The notes under the pieces: generated by a model
Seen by the model: only the letters and a program-made list of their open reading frames with translations
Told to the model about the DNA's origin: nothing
Databases searched by the model: none
Translations under genes and position numbers: made by a program
Part shown: positions 27,970-38,799 of the stretch, piece after piece
Position numbering within the stretch: position 1 is the stretch's first letter
How the letters are laid out: every line of letters starts with the position of its first letter
Source: Acidovorax sp. NCPPB 4044
GTDB lineage: Bacteria; Pseudomonadota; Gammaproteobacteria; Burkholderiales; Burkholderiaceae_C
Direction: 5' to 3'
Length of the DNA: 64,000 bases
Assembly (NCBI RefSeq): GCF_028069655.1
Contig: NZ_JAMCOS010000001.1
Span: forward strand, 216,001-280,000

Positions 27970-29138
27970 GGCAACGCGGCCTCCGCGGTGTCCGGGGCCT
28001 TGCCGGGCGAGGAGGGCGGCAGGATGTCGTTGGCGACTATTTCGCCGAAAGGGCCGGTGATGTTCGCCTGCCCCGCAGGGCGTTGCGATGCGAGCGGCAG
28101 CAGGGGAAAGAGCAGTTCTGCGGTGCGGTAGGCTTCTTCCAGATGTGGATAGCCGGAGAAGATGAAGGTATCGATGCCCAGCGCCGCATATTCGTGCATG
28201 CGTGCTGCCACCTCCTGGGGATTGCCCACCAGGGCCGTGCCGGCGCCACCGCGCACTAGGCCCACGCCAGCCCACAGGTTGGGAGACACCTCCAGTCGGT
28301 CGCGCTGTCCACCGTGCAAGGCCGACATCCGGCGCTGGCCCACGGAGTCGAAGCGGGCAAAGGCTTTTTGCGCAGCGGCGATGGTGTCGTCGGTCACCTG
28401 GGAGATCAGTGTGTCTGCGGCCTGCCATGCCGCCTCACTGTTTTCCCGCACGATCACGTGCAGCCGGATACCGAAGCGCAGCGTGCGGCCATGCCGGGCC
28501 GCAGCGGCCCGGGCGCGCGCGATCTTCTCGGCCACGGCGGCCGGGGGTTCTCCCCAGGTGAGGTACACGTCCACTTGCTCGCCCGCCAGCGCCACCGCTT
28601 CATCGGACGATCCGCCGAACCACAGAGGCGGATGGGGCGTCTGAACGGGCGGGTAGAGGGCTTTGGCGTTCTCCACGCGCAGATGACGCCCTTCGAAATT
28701 CACGGTCTCGCCGGCAGCCACGCGCCGCCAGATGCGCAGGAATTCGTCGGTCAGTGCATAGCGCTCGGCATGGTCGAGAAAGCTGCCGTCTCCGCGCTGC
28801 TCGTCGGGATCGCCACCCGTCACCACGTTGAGCAGCAGCCGTCCCTGCGAGAAGCGGTCGAGCGTGGCCGCTTGCCGTGCCGCCACGGTGGGCGAGATGA
28901 TGCCGGGGCGGATGGCCACCAGGAATTTGAGCCGTTCGGTCAGCGGAGCGAGCGACGCGGCCACGACCCAGGCGTCTTCGCAGGAGCGGCCGGTGGGAAT
29001 GAGCACGCCTTCGTAGCCCAGTTCGTCCGCCGCCTGCGCGATCTGCCGGAGATAGTGGTGGCTCACGGTGCGGGCACCGTGCGCAGTGCCCAGATACCGG
29101 CTGTCGCCGTGCGTGGGAAGAAACCAGAAGACTTGCAT
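27966..29138 (-). CDS. FMNH2-dependent alkanesulfonate monooxygenase (SsuD/MsuD)
   Basis: Luciferase-like monooxygenase of 390 residues that releases sulfite from alkanesulfonates. It closely tracks E. coli Ssu[89 protein letters not shown]. The Cys and Arg of the [10 protein letters not shown] stretch are kept. No ssuABC transporter lies beside it. Paired with the MsuC-like gene it may act mainly on methanesulfonate (MsuD role), finishing the route from dimethylsulfone. ATG 29138 follows a candidate -24/-12 promoter by about 60 bases. Confidence 0.88.
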   Translation of the reverse strand: MQVFWFLPTHGDSRYLGTAHGARTVSHHYLRQIAQAADELGYEGVLIPTGRSCEDAWVVAASLAPLTERLKFLVAIRPGIISPTVAARQAATLDRFSQGRLLLNVVTGGDPDEQRGDGSFLDHAERYALTDEFLRIWRRVAAGETVNFEGRHLRVENAKALYPPVQTPHPPLWFGGSSDEAVALAGEQVDVYLTWGEPPAAVAEKIARARAAAARHGRTLRFGIRLHVIVRENSEAAWQAADTLISQVTDDTIAAAQKAFARFDSVGQRRMSALHGGQRDRLEVSPNLWAGVGLVRGGAGTALVGNPQEVAARMHEYAALGIDTFIFSGYPHLEEAYRTAELLFPLLPLASQRPAGQANITGPFGEIVANDILPPSSPGKAPDTAEAALP

Positions 29139-29210
29139 GGGGAATGGGGAGAGTTCGGAAGGTTTGTGTCGCCATGAGGCCCTCTCGGAGGGCGACGGTG
29201 CGGAATGCTT

Positions 29211-29226
29211 CGCAGGGACCGTGCCA
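29211..29226 (-). promoter_or_regulatory. Sigma-54 (-24/-12) promoter of the msuD-msuC-like operon
   Basis: Minus-strand TGGCACG-GTCC-CTGCG keeps the whole -24 half and the GC of the -12 half at proper spacing. The predicted start near 29200 leaves a leader of about 61 bases. Confidence 0.65.
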
Positions 29227-29264
29227 TGGGCTTCGCAGAGGGAAAGCCGCATGCCGCTGCTGCA

Positions 29265-29334
29265 GTGGCAGCAACCGGACGGTCCGGATGCTGCATCCGT
29301 GCCTGCCAGGCCGCACTTGCTGCTGTGGCCGCAA
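29265..29334. promoter_or_regulatory. Candidate SfnR enhancer repeats in the msuD/sfnC divergent region
   Basis: Two near-identical sites GTGGCAGCAA (29265-29274) and GTGGCCGCAA (29325-29334), each preceded by TGCTGC or TGCTGCT, lie exactly 60 bases apart, about 65 and 125 bases upstream of the predicted msuD start. A GGATGCTGCATCC inverted repeat lies between them. The gap between the divergent genes (29139-29469, 331 bases) has no gene. I found no good -24/-12 element facing right, so sfnC-sfnR probably uses a different sigma factor. Confidence 0.4.
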
Positions 29335-29469
29335 ACCATCTATCGATCCTCGGATTCCACGCTTGGGGCGGCCAGGGCCTCGCACCAGAATTGCTGGGCA
29401 TGCAGCAGTGCTGCCCAGGAGGGGCTGCACTTTGGCCGCTGGTTCGACGTCTTCCCAAGGAACTTGATT

Positions 29470-30705
29470 GTGAGCACTGTGCTGATTTCTCCGCTTGACT
29501 GCGCGCCGGACGGTGTGGCTCCTGCCCCATCGGAAGTGTCCGGGGAGATCGCACCGGGCAGCGTCGCGCTGCGGCTGGCAGCGCAGTTCGCGCTCACCGC
29601 GGCAGAGCGCGATGAGCGTGGCGGCACCCCCAAGGCCGAGCGCGATGCATTGCGTGCGAGCGGCCTGCTCGCCATGAGCATCCCGCGTTCCCACGGCGGG
29701 GGCGGCTCCGGCTGGCGGGATACCCTGGAGGTCGTGCGCATCCTCGCCAGGGCCGATTCTTCGCTGGCCCATGTGTTCGGCTTTCACCACCTCATGCTCG
29801 CCACGGCCCGGCTGTTCTCACAGCCCCGTCAGTGGCAACCCTGGTTTGCGCAGACAGCGCGGTTGCGCTGGTTCTGGGGCAATGCGCTCAACCCGCTCGA
29901 TGACCGCACCCTGTGCATGCGCCACAGAGGCTGGAGCGAGTTTTCGGGCCAGAAGAGCTTTTGCTCCGGTGCGCTCGATTCCGAAATGCTGATTGCTTCG
30001 GCGCGCGACGAAGGGCCGGGAACCCTTGTGGTGGCGGCGGTGCCTACCGGTCGCACCGGCATCGCCGTGGCCCCCGACTGGAACAACATCGGCCAGCGCC
30101 AGACCGACAGCGGCAGCGTGACCTTCGAGCGCGTGCGGGTCGAGCACCACGAGATCCTGGCGGATCCCGGCCCGCTGGCGACGCCTTTTGCCTGCCTGCG
30201 CCCATTGCTGGCGCAACTGGTGCTCACCAGCATCTATCTGGGGATCGCCGAGGGCGCATTCCAGGACGCGAGGCACTACACGCTCCATGAAGCCCGCCCG
30301 TGGCGCACGTCCGGCGTGGCGCAGGCTGCCGAAGATCCGTATGTGCTGGGCCACTACGGCGACTTCTGGGTCGGGTTGGAGAGCGCACGCGTGCTGCTGG
30401 ACCGTGCGGCCGGCCATTTCGATGCCGCGTGGGTGCGGGATGCGGCCTTGACCGCTGCCGAGCGCGGCGATGTGGCGGTGGCCGTGGCGACTGCCAAGGT
30501 GGCGGCCACGCGCGTCGGCCTGGATCTCTGTACGCGCATGTTCGACGTCGCAGGCGCGCGCGCCACGCATGGCGGCCTGCGTCTGGACCGCCACTGGCGC
30601 AATCTGCGCACCCATTCCCTGCACGATCCCGTGGCCTACAAGCTGCGCGAACTGGGAGAGTGGGCCTTGTTGCAACGCCATCCCGAACCCAGCTTCTACT
30701 CCTGA
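29470..30705 (+). CDS. SfnC-like flavin-dependent monooxygenase (acyl-CoA dehydrogenase fold)
   Basis: A 411-residue relative of the MsuC-like protein on the other strand. It shares [69 protein letters not shown] and [19 protein letters not shown]. The start is GTG 29470, with AAGGAA eight bases upstream; the frame stays open far upstream without a better start. It is followed five bases later by sfnR, matching the sfnC-sfnR pairing in Pseudomonas sfnECR. The true substrate is not established. Confidence 0.72.
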   Translation: MSTVLISPLDCAPDGVAPAPSEVSGEIAPGSVALRLAAQFALTAAERDERGGTPKAERDALRASGLLAMSIPRSHGGGGSGWRDTLEVVRILARADSSLAHVFGFHHLMLATARLFSQPRQWQPWFAQTARLRWFWGNALNPLDDRTLCMRHRGWSEFSGQKSFCSGALDSEMLIASARDEGPGTLVVAAVPTGRTGIAVAPDWNNIGQRQTDSGSVTFERVRVEHHEILADPGPLATPFACLRPLLAQLVLTSIYLGIAEGAFQDARHYTLHEARPWRTSGVAQAAEDPYVLGHYGDFWVGLESARVLLDRAAGHFDAAWVRDAALTAAERGDVAVAVATAKVAATRVGLDLCTRMFDVAGARATHGGLRLDRHWRNLRTHSLHDPVAYKLRELGEWALLQRHPEPSFYS

Positions 30706-30710
30706 ACGCC

Positions 30711-31835
<1,125 letters not shown>

Positions 31836-31856
31836 CGCCGCAACGGGCCGTGCCCC

Positions 31857-32636
31857 TCAGCGGTGGGTGAATTCCGGTTTGCGCTTTTCCAGGAAGGCGG
31901 CCATGCCTTCCTTCTGGTCCTGCGTCGCGAAAAGCGCGTGGAACAGGCGCCGTTCATACATGAGTCCGTCGGACAGCGTTCCCTCGAAGGCCCGGTTGAC
32001 CGTTTCCTTGGCCGCCATGACGGCGACCCGGGAGAAGTCGGCGATCACCAGGGCAGCGCCCAGCGCCTCGTCCATCAGCTTGTCGTACGGGACCACCCGG
32101 CTCACCAGGCCTGCGCGCTCGGCCTCCTGCGCGTCCATCATGCGGCCGGTGAGTGCCATGTCCATGGCCTTCGACTTGCCCACTGCGCGGGGCAACCGCT
32201 GCGTTCCGCCCGCGCCAGGAATGACGCCGAGCTTGATCTCGGGCTGCCCGAACTTCGCGTTGTCCGCGGCGATGATGAAGTCGCACATCATGGCGAGTTC
32301 ACAGCCGCCACCCAGCGCGAAGCCGCTCACGGCGGCGATGACGGGCCTGCGCACGGAACGGATGCGCTCCCAGTTGCGCGTGATGTAGTCGCCCTTGTAG
32401 GCATCGGCGAAACCGTATTTCGCCATCGCACCGATGTCGGCACCGGCCGCAAAGGCCTTTTCGCTGCCGGTGATGATCACGCAACCGATCCGCTCGTCGG
32501 CGTCGAAGGCCGCCAGCGCGGCGCCGAGCTCGTCCATGAGCTGGTCGTTGAGTGCGTTGAGCTGCTTGGGGCGGTTCAACGTGATGATGCCGACCTTGTC
32601 CGCCTCGGTGCGGACCTCGATGACTTCATAGGCCAA
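31857..32636 (-). CDS. Enoyl-CoA hydratase
   Basis: Crotonase-family protein of 259 residues, expected to hydrate trans-2-enoyl-CoA in fatty-acid or phenylacetyl-CoA breakdown. The oxyanion-hole segments AGADIGAM and [16 protein letters not shown], and both catalytic glutamates (in GGCELA and in [20 protein letters not shown]) are present, so an active hydratase is likely. Convergent with sfnR (21 bases apart) and a single gene. Confidence 0.92.
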   Translation of the reverse strand: MAYEVIEVRTEADKVGIITLNRPKQLNALNDQLMDELGAALAAFDADERIGCVIITGSEKAFAAGADIGAMAKYGFADAYKGDYITRNWERIRSVRRPVIAAVSGFALGGGCELAMMCDFIIAADNAKFGQPEIKLGVIPGAGGTQRLPRAVGKSKAMDMALTGRMMDAQEAERAGLVSRVVPYDKLMDEALGAALVIADFSRVAVMAAKETVNRAFEGTLSDGLMYERRLFHALFATQDQKEGMAAFLEKRKPEFTHR

Positions 32637-32693
32637 GGGGTATCTCCTGTGTCGTTGTGGTGCGAACGACTATACCCAAGGGTGTGCCGGTGG

Positions 32694-34487
32694 TCAGTCG
32701 CCCGCTGGCGCGCACGCGGGGCCGCCGTCCAGCCAGCGCCGCGCCAATGCGGCGTCGTTGATCGCCAGTGCCACGGTGTCGTTCGGTGCATCGCCATCCC
32801 GCACAAGGGCCAGCGGTAGCTTGAATACGCGGCGGTCGCGTGCCACCAGCGCCACCACCTGCTTTTCGTGGCCTGCGTACAGGGCGACATCGTCCAGCCG
32901 CTGCACGCGCCAGGTTGCACCGCCGGCCTCGATGGCCAGCCATTCGTCTCCGGCGGCGAATCCTGCTTCCTCTGCGAGACCGCCGCGCAGCACAACCTTC
33001 ACCTGCAATCCCTGGCTTTCGGACACACGCAGGCCCAGGCGCTGGGCCGGCTGGGCCGGCTCCGTCTTCAGGGTGACACCCTGGGCGGCGAGCAGTTCCG
33101 CCAGCGGCAGATCGGCAGTGCCATGGACCCACGCTGCAATTTCCGCCGAGAACGATCTGCCGGACAGGGCTTCGAGGACAGCCAGCAGATCTTCTTCAGC
33201 CATTGGGCCGGCATCGCAGCGATCCCAGAGCGCGCGCATCACGTCATCGAGCGTGGTGCGGCCTTCGCGGCGCAGGGCCAGGTCCAGGCACAGTCCGACC
33301 AGTGAGCCCTTGGTGTAGTAGCTCACCGTGGCGTTCGGGGTGTTTTCGTCCTGGCGGTAGTACTTCACCCAGGCGTCGAAGCTGGCGTCGGCCACGCTCT
33401 GCACATGGCGGCCCGGCGTCTGCAGCACCTGGTTGATGGTCTTGGTGAGCAGCCGCAGGTAGGCCGCGTCCTCGATCAATCCTGCGCGGCGCAACAGCAG
33501 ATCGTCGTAATAGCTGGTGAAGCCTTCAAAGAACCATAGCAGCTGCGTGTAGTTCTCCTGGTAATAGTCGTACCGTGCGAGTTCTGCGGGCCGCAGGCGC
33601 TTGACGTTCCAGGTATGGAAATGCTCATGGCTGATGAGGCCGAGCAGCGTGGTGTAACCCTCGGGGGCCTTGCTCTCGCCCACGCGGGGCAGATCGCGGC
33701 GGCCGCAGATCAGTGCGGTGGAGTTGCGGTGCTCCAGGCCCCCATAGCCGTCATCCACCGCATTGAGCATGAACAGATACTGCGAATACGGAGGCTTGCC
33801 CGCTCCGTGCCAGAAGCGGATGCCCGCCTCGCAGATACGCCGCGCGTCGGCGACGAGCCGGCTGCCGTCGAAAGAGGGTGCGGCGCCGGCCACGACGATG
33901 CGGTGGGGAACATCGCAGGCGGTGAACCGCGCGCTCCAGAAAGGCCCCATCTCCACCGGGCAGTCCACCAGCTCGTCATAGGAAGCCGCCCGGTAGGTGC
34001 CGAAGCCCGCGCGCGTGGTCTTCTCTGCCGCAAGCCCGGTAGCGACGGACCAGTGCGACACCGCGGAAGACGCCACGATCTCCAGGTCATGGCGGGCCTC
34101 TTCCTGCCCGTGCACCCGCAGACAGACGCTGGTCCCGTTGAAGAAACCCCGCGACGCGTCCAGCCAGGCCGTGCGCACGGAATTGTCGTAGGCGCTGATT
34201 TCATAGCTGAGCACCAACGGCACATCTTCGCGGCACTCGGCCTGCCAGCGGCACTTGCTGTGCTGCGCAAGCGGCACTTCCTGGTTTCCCTGGCGGGCAC
34301 GCAGGTTGTGCAGGTTCTTGGAGAACTCCCGCACCAGATAGCTTCCGGGAATCCAGACAGGCAGGGACACCTCCTGCTGCGCCGCAGGCCGTTCCACCGT
34401 GAGCGTGACGTGGAAGAGATGCGCATGCAGCTGCGCGGGATCCACGCGGTAGTGCACGGCGGGAGCGTGGGTGCGGAGGATGGACAT
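32694..34487 (-). CDS. M61 glycyl aminopeptidase-family protein with PDZ domain
   Basis: A 597-residue zinc peptidase of the M61 family. The beta-rich N-terminal domain (WIPGSYLVREFSKNL) precedes the catalytic domain with the zinc motif HEHFHTWNVKRLRP and the downstream ligand Glu in WFFEGFTSYYDDLLL. A C-terminal PDZ domain (about residues 490-570, GLAEEAGFAAGDEWLAIEA) follows. There is no signal peptide, so it is likely cytoplasmic. It lies 16 bases after dsbC, possibly in one transcript. Substrate unknown. Confidence 0.9.
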   Translation of the reverse strand: MSILRTHAPAVHYRVDPAQLHAHLFHVTLTVERPAAQQEVSLPVWIPGSYLVREFSKNLHNLRARQGNQEVPLAQHSKCRWQAECREDVPLVLSYEISAYDNSVRTAWLDASRGFFNGTSVCLRVHGQEEARHDLEIVASSAVSHWSVATGLAAEKTTRAGFGTYRAASYDELVDCPVEMGPFWSARFTACDVPHRIVVAGAAPSFDGSRLVADARRICEAGIRFWHGAGKPPYSQYLFMLNAVDDGYGGLEHRNSTALICGRRDLPRVGESKAPEGYTTLLGLISHEHFHTWNVKRLRPAELARYDYYQENYTQLLWFFEGFTSYYDDLLLRRAGLIEDAAYLRLLTKTINQVLQTPGRHVQSVADASFDAWVKYYRQDENTPNATVSYYTKGSLVGLCLDLALRREGRTTLDDVMRALWDRCDAGPMAEEDLLAVLEALSGRSFSAEIAAWVHGTADLPLAELLAAQGVTLKTEPAQPAQRLGLRVSESQGLQVKVVLRGGLAEEAGFAAGDEWLAIEAGGATWRVQRLDDVALYAGHEKQVVALVARDRRVFKLPLALVRDGDAPNDTVALAINDAALARRWLDGGPACAPAGD

Positions 34488-34503
34488 GCGGTGGCGGGCG
34501 GGA

Positions 34504-35241
34504 TCAGTTGGCTACGGGAGCGGCAGGCGCAGCGCCGGCATCGGCCATGCGCTTTTCCACTTCGCGTGCGTCGATGGCGCCCGGTACCCGCGATCCGTCG
34601 GTGAAGATGATGGTGGGCGTGCCGGTGATCTTGTGCTTTTTCCCGAAAGCCAGATTGCGCTGCAAAGCTGCCGTGTCGCAACTCGCCGATGGAGCGATCT
34701 TGTCGCGCACCATCTGGTCCTGCCAGGCGGTCACGCGGTCCTTGGCACACCAGATGTTGCGCGATTTCTCAGCCGAGTCCGGGCTCAGGATGGGATAGAG
34801 AAACAGGTACACCGTGACGTTGTCCACGTTCTGCAGGTCTTTCTCGAAGCGCTTGCAGTACCCGCAGTTCGGGTCTTCGAAGACCGCGATCTTCCGCTGG
34901 CCGTTGCCCCGCACGATGGTGAAGGCATCCTGGAAGGGCAGGGAATCGAAATTCACGGCCGTGAGCTTGGTGATGCGGTCTTCCGTGAGATTGCGGCGGG
35001 CCTTGGTGTCGATCAGTTCGCCCTGGATGAGGTAGTTGCCCTTGGCATCCGTGTAGAACAGGTCGGTGCCGATGCGTACTTCGTAGAGGCCCGGCATGGG
35101 CGTTGCCCGCACTTCATCGATGTTCTGCAATTGCGGAATGCGGCTGGACAGGGCCTTGCGGATGGAAGACTCCTGCGCTTGGGCGCCGAAGGCGATGGAC
35201 AGCGCGGCGGCGCCTGCGAGCAGTGCGGGAAGCAGTTTCAT
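34504..35241 (-). CDS. dsbC: Periplasmic disulfide isomerase DsbC
   Basis: DsbC-type isomerase of 245 residues with a signal peptide cut near AQAQES. An N-terminal dimerisation domain (about 25-85: LYEVRIGTDLFYTDAKGNYL) is followed by a thioredoxin domain with the active site NCGYCKRFEKDL and the cis-Pro loop GTPTIIFTDG. A second Cys pair (CAKDR and SCDTA) is also present as in DsbC. A short Ala/Pro-rich tail is an addition. It shuffles wrong disulfides in exported proteins. Confidence 0.94.
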   Translation of the reverse strand: MKLLPALLAGAAALSIAFGAQAQESSIRKALSSRIPQLQNIDEVRATPMPGLYEVRIGTDLFYTDAKGNYLIQGELIDTKARRNLTEDRITKLTAVNFDSLPFQDAFTIVRGNGQRKIAVFEDPNCGYCKRFEKDLQNVDNVTVYLFLYPILSPDSAEKSRNIWCAKDRVTAWQDQMVRDKIAPSASCDTAALQRNLAFGKKHKITGTPTIIFTDGSRVPGAIDAREVEKRMADAGAAPAAPVAN

Positions 35242-35311
35242 GGTGTTCTCTCTTGATTCTCGAATAGGAGGAAAGGCGGGGTGCCGGCTGGGGAGCCCGG
35301 TGCGGTGGGCG

Positions 35312-36463
35312 TCAGCCCAGGCCCATGGCCTGGCGTGTCACCCAGTCTTTCAGGGGGCCGCTGTGTTCGAAGCCTCGCATGCCCCAATTGCGCAGCCAGG
35401 GCAGGGGGCCTTCATGGCGTGTGAACAGCTGCTGCAGGCTGTCCATGGCCAGGCCCATGGGAGCCAGCGCCGTCTTGCGCTCGCGTTCGTAGCGGCGCAG
35501 CAGCCGAAGGTCCGCCACGCCGCGCCAGTAGTCACGCTCCCGCAGCACCCGTGCCAGCGCCAGGGCATCGGAGAGGCCGAGGTTGAGGCCTTGGCCCGCA
35601 AGAGGATGGACCGAATGCGCGGCATCGCCCGCGAGTGCCCAACTGTGCGCCGGTGGCTTGACACCGGCCGCCGCGACGGATGCCGGCATGGGCCCGCACC
35701 AGCGGTCGGCGCGGGCTTGCTGCAGCGGCCACGCGGCGCGGGATGCGCTCAACGTGACGCTGCCCAGCGTGTCCTCGCTCGCGGTGCGGATGCGTTGTTC
35801 GAATTCGGCCGGTTCCATGGCAAGGAGGCGTTGTGCCTCGTCCTGGTGGACGGACCAGACGACAGCCACGGAGTTCCCCGCCGGGCCATCGAGCGGCAGA
35901 AACGCGAGGATCCCGTCCGGCAGGAACCACTGCCGCGCCACCTGTCCGTGCGGACGTTCGCAGCGCAGCCGGGTGGCGACCGCGTGCTGGCCATAGGGCG
36001 TCTCGGCATAGCGCACGCCGAATTCCTCGCGCGTCCGGCTCGCCCGGCCTTCGCAGACCACGGTCAATGCGGCCGCCACCGGGGCGTCCACCATTTCCAC
36101 CTGCGGCTGGAAGCGGACCGCATCGGCCAGCCGCGCTTCCAGCGCGGGCACGTCCACGATCCACGCGAGCGCTTCCGAGCCCGGATGGCGCTGGGCGTCG
36201 AAGGTGATTTCGCCACCCATGTCGCCACGCACGTCCATCCGCTGGACTGCGGTGGCGTGTTCCGCATCCGGCCAGCTGCGCACCGAGTCCAGCAGGGCGC
36301 GCGATGCAGCGTTGAGGGCGTAGGCCCGCACGTCTTCGCTCTGCGCGGCGGGAACGGGCCCGGGAACCAGTGCCACGCGCAGGCGCTCGCGTGCAAGAAG
36401 AAGGGACAGCGCGCGGCCCACCACGCCAGCGCCGCGAATACAGACATCAAAGGTTTGCGCCAT
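35312..36463 (-). CDS. UbiH/UbiF-family FAD-dependent hydroxylase
   Basis: Class A flavin monooxygenase of 383 residues. The FAD motif near the start is DVCIRGAGVVGRALSLLLA; the canonical GxGxxG is present as GAGVVG. The DG-like motif and the second FAD site WALAGDAAHSVHPLAGQGLNLGLSD near residue 285 are typical of ubiquinone ring hydroxylases (UbiH/UbiF/UbiM). Which ring carbon it acts on cannot be told. ATG 36463 begins at MAQTFDVCIRG; an ATG three codons upstream is also possible. Confidence 0.85.
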   Translation of the reverse strand: MAQTFDVCIRGAGVVGRALSLLLARERLRVALVPGPVPAAQSEDVRAYALNAASRALLDSVRSWPDAEHATAVQRMDVRGDMGGEITFDAQRHPGSEALAWIVDVPALEARLADAVRFQPQVEMVDAPVAAALTVVCEGRASRTREEFGVRYAETPYGQHAVATRLRCERPHGQVARQWFLPDGILAFLPLDGPAGNSVAVVWSVHQDEAQRLLAMEPAEFEQRIRTASEDTLGSVTLSASRAAWPLQQARADRWCGPMPASVAAAGVKPPAHSWALAGDAAHSVHPLAGQGLNLGLSDALALARVLRERDYWRGVADLRLLRRYERERKTALAPMGLAMDSLQQLFTRHEGPLPWLRNWGMRGFEHSGPLKDWVTRQAMGLG

Positions 36464-36605
36464 GCCGGGCATTGTAGGAGCCGGCCTGCACCCCGCCGGC
36501 CCGCGGGCACAATCCGCGCATGGCCGGGCTGGCGCTTGCGAGAGTGCCGGCCGCGCACCCCGCCCCCGTTCCCCCGTTCCCTCCACGCATTGTCCGGAGC
36601 CCCGA

Positions 36606-37475
36606 GTGACTTTTCGCACCGACCGAGACCTGGCCGGCACCGTCTCCCGCCTTTTCATCCATCCTGTCAAATCCTGTGCGGGCATCGCGGTGCCCGAGGC
36701 ACTGCTTACGCCCACGGGCCTGGAGTGGGACCGCACATGGATGGTCGTCGATGCGCGCGGGGATTTCGTGACCCAGCGCACGGCGCCCCGCATGGCGTTG
36801 GTATCGCCCGAGTTGCAGGCGCCCGATCTCGTGCTGCGTGCGCCGGACATGCCGGCCTTGCAGCTGGCGCTGCACGCCATGGGCCCGGTCATGGAGGTGC
36901 GCGTGTGGGACGACGCGGTGCCGGCATGGGACGTGGGCGACCAGGCCGCGCGGTGGTTTACGGCGTTCCTGCGCCAGCCCTGTCGCCTGGTGCGCTTCGA
37001 CCCAGCGCACCGGCGGCTTTCCAGCCTGCGCCGCACGGGGGGCATCGAAGCGCCCAACCAGTTCGCCGATGCTTATCCGGTGCTGCTGACCAGCGAGGCT
37101 TCATTGCGGGAACTCAACGAACGGTTGGGCACCGCGGGCGCGTCTGCGGTGGACATGGATCGGTTCCGCGCGAACATCGTCATCGACGGCGTGGAATCGC
37201 ACGATGAAGACCGGATCGACAGCCTGTTCATCGACACCGGCGGTGAGGGGTCCTGCCTGAAGCCCGTCAAGCCCTGCACGCGCTGTCCCATCCCCGATAT
37301 CGACCCGCTGACCGCCCTGAGCAGCCCGGAGGTGAGCACCGCGTTGCGCGCCTACCGCCAGGATGCCCGCGTGAATGGGGCCATCACCTTCGGCATGAAT
37401 TCCATCGTGCTCGAAGGCGCGGGCCGGCTGGTGCGTGTCGGCCAGCGGGTTTCGGCGGACTGGCAGTTCGACTGA
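36606..37475 (+). CDS. MOSC-domain protein (YcbX type)
   Basis: A 289-residue protein. The N-terminal MOSC beta-barrel starts GTVSRLFIHPVKSCAGIAV and LEWDRTWMVVDARGDFVTQR; the MOSC domain has CTRCPIPDIDP, which carries the conserved Cys. YcbX proteins work with molybdenum cofactor to reduce N-hydroxylated compounds. There is no C-terminal 2Fe-2S ferredoxin domain as in E. coli YcbX. GTG 36606 is the likely start, since upstream codons overlap the divergent ubiH-type promoter region. Confidence 0.87.
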   Translation: MTFRTDRDLAGTVSRLFIHPVKSCAGIAVPEALLTPTGLEWDRTWMVVDARGDFVTQRTAPRMALVSPELQAPDLVLRAPDMPALQLALHAMGPVMEVRVWDDAVPAWDVGDQAARWFTAFLRQPCRLVRFDPAHRRLSSLRRTGGIEAPNQFADAYPVLLTSEASLRELNERLGTAGASAVDMDRFRANIVIDGVESHDEDRIDSLFIDTGGEGSCLKPVKPCTRCPIPDIDPLTALSSPEVSTALRAYRQDARVNGAITFGMNSIVLEGAGRLVRVGQRVSADWQFD

Positions 37476-37583
37476 CGGGGTGGCTGGGCGCGCCGCCGCT
37501 GCGCCTCCCTGGGCTGCCGGGGAGCCGTCCGGGTGCGTGCCCGTAAAATCGCCGGTTTTCCCCCGAACCCTGAAAGCCTCGAC

Positions 37584-38678
37584 ATGAGCCTGAAATGCGG
37601 CATCGTGGGCCTGCCCAATGTGGGCAAGTCCACCCTCTTCAACGCCCTGACCAAGGCCGGCATCGCGGCCGAGAACTATCCCTTCTGCACCATCGAGCCC
37701 AACACCGGCGTGGTGGAAGTGCCCGATCCCCGCCTGCAGAAGCTCGCCGACATCATCCAGCCCGAGCGCATCGTTCCTGCCATCGTCGAGTTCGTGGACA
37801 TCGCCGGCCTCGTGGCGGGCGCCAGCAAGGGCGAAGGGCTGGGCAACCAGTTCCTCGCCCACATCCGCGAAACCGACGCCATCGTCAACGTGGTCCGCTG
37901 CTTCGAAGACCCGAACGTGATCCACGTGGCCGGCCGGGTGGACCCGATCGCCGATATCGAAGTCATCCAGACCGAACTGTGCCTGGCCGACCTGGCCACG
38001 GTGGAAAAGGCCCTCAACCGCTACAGCAAGGCGGCCAAGTCCGGCAACGACAAGGAAGCCGCCAAGATCGTCGCGCTGCTCACGCCGATCCAGTCCGCGC
38101 TCGACGAGGGCAGACCGGCCCGCACGGTATCGGTGAGCAAGGAAGATGCGCCCCTGCTCAAGCAGTTCTGCCTGATCACGGCCAAGCCGGCGATGTTCGT
38201 GGGCAACGTCGCCGAAGACGGCTTCGAGAACAATCCGCTGCTCGACCGGCTGAAGGAGTACGCTGCCGCTCAGAACGCGCCGGTGGTGGCCATCTGCGCC
38301 AAGATCGAATCCGAGATGAGCGAGATGAGCGACGAGGACCGCGACATGTTCCTTGCCGAGATGGGGCAGGAAGAACCCGGCCTCAACCGCCTTATCCGTG
38401 CCGGCTTCAAGCTGCTGGGCCTGCAGACCTATTTCACCGCTGGGGTGAAAGAGGTGCGTGCCTGGACCATCCATGTCGGCGACACGGCTCCCCAGGCCGC
38501 CGGCGTGATCCACGGCGATTTCGAGCGCGGCTTCATCCGCGCGCAGACCATCGCGTTCGATGATTTCATCCAGTACAAGGGTGAACAGGGCGCTAAAGAC
38601 TCCGGCAAGATGCGCGCCGAAGGCAAGGAATACGTTGTCAAGGATGGCGACGTGATGAACTTCCTCTTCAACGTCTGA
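37584..38678 (+). CDS. ychF: Redox-regulated ATPase YchF
   Basis: Obg-family P-loop ATPase of 364 residues, nearly the E. coli length. P-loop [15 protein letters not shown], the G2/G3 segments [11 protein letters not shown] and [20 protein letters not shown], and NVAED in place of canonical NKXD (the change that makes it prefer ATP) are visible. A C-terminal TGS domain ends [12 protein letters not shown]. The start ATG 37584 gives the family N-terminus [23 protein letters not shown] -10-like box lies at 37544-37549. Confidence 0.96.
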   Translation: MSLKCGIVGLPNVGKSTLFNALTKAGIAAENYPFCTIEPNTGVVEVPDPRLQKLADIIQPERIVPAIVEFVDIAGLVAGASKGEGLGNQFLAHIRETDAIVNVVRCFEDPNVIHVAGRVDPIADIEVIQTELCLADLATVEKALNRYSKAAKSGNDKEAAKIVALLTPIQSALDEGRPARTVSVSKEDAPLLKQFCLITAKPAMFVGNVAEDGFENNPLLDRLKEYAAAQNAPVVAICAKIESEMSEMSDEDRDMFLAEMGQEEPGLNRLIRAGFKLLGLQTYFTAGVKEVRAWTIHVGDTAPQAAGVIHGDFERGFIRAQTIAFDDFIQYKGEQGAKDSGKMRAEGKEYVVKDGDVMNFLFNV

Positions 38679-38799
38679 GACGGGGCCGTTCCCGGGTCGA
38701 GCGCGGGCGCCGTGTTCCTTGCACTCCGCAGCCGCGTGCCGCGCAAGGCCTGTGGCGGGCCTGCCCGAGGGCACAAGGCGGGATCTGCCTGGAAGCCGC

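Noticed and set aside
27966..29138. Naming the sulfonate monooxygenase strictly SsuD or strictly MsuD
   Set aside because: The sequence resembles E. coli SsuD closely, but context (MsuC-like partner, no ssuABC) fits MsuD; sequence alone cannot decide.
29380..29469. Possible -24/-12 elements facing sfnC, such as TTGGCCGCTGGTTCGA and TTGGGGCGGCCAGGGC
   Set aside because: Each lacks either the GC of the -12 half or most of the -24 flanks.
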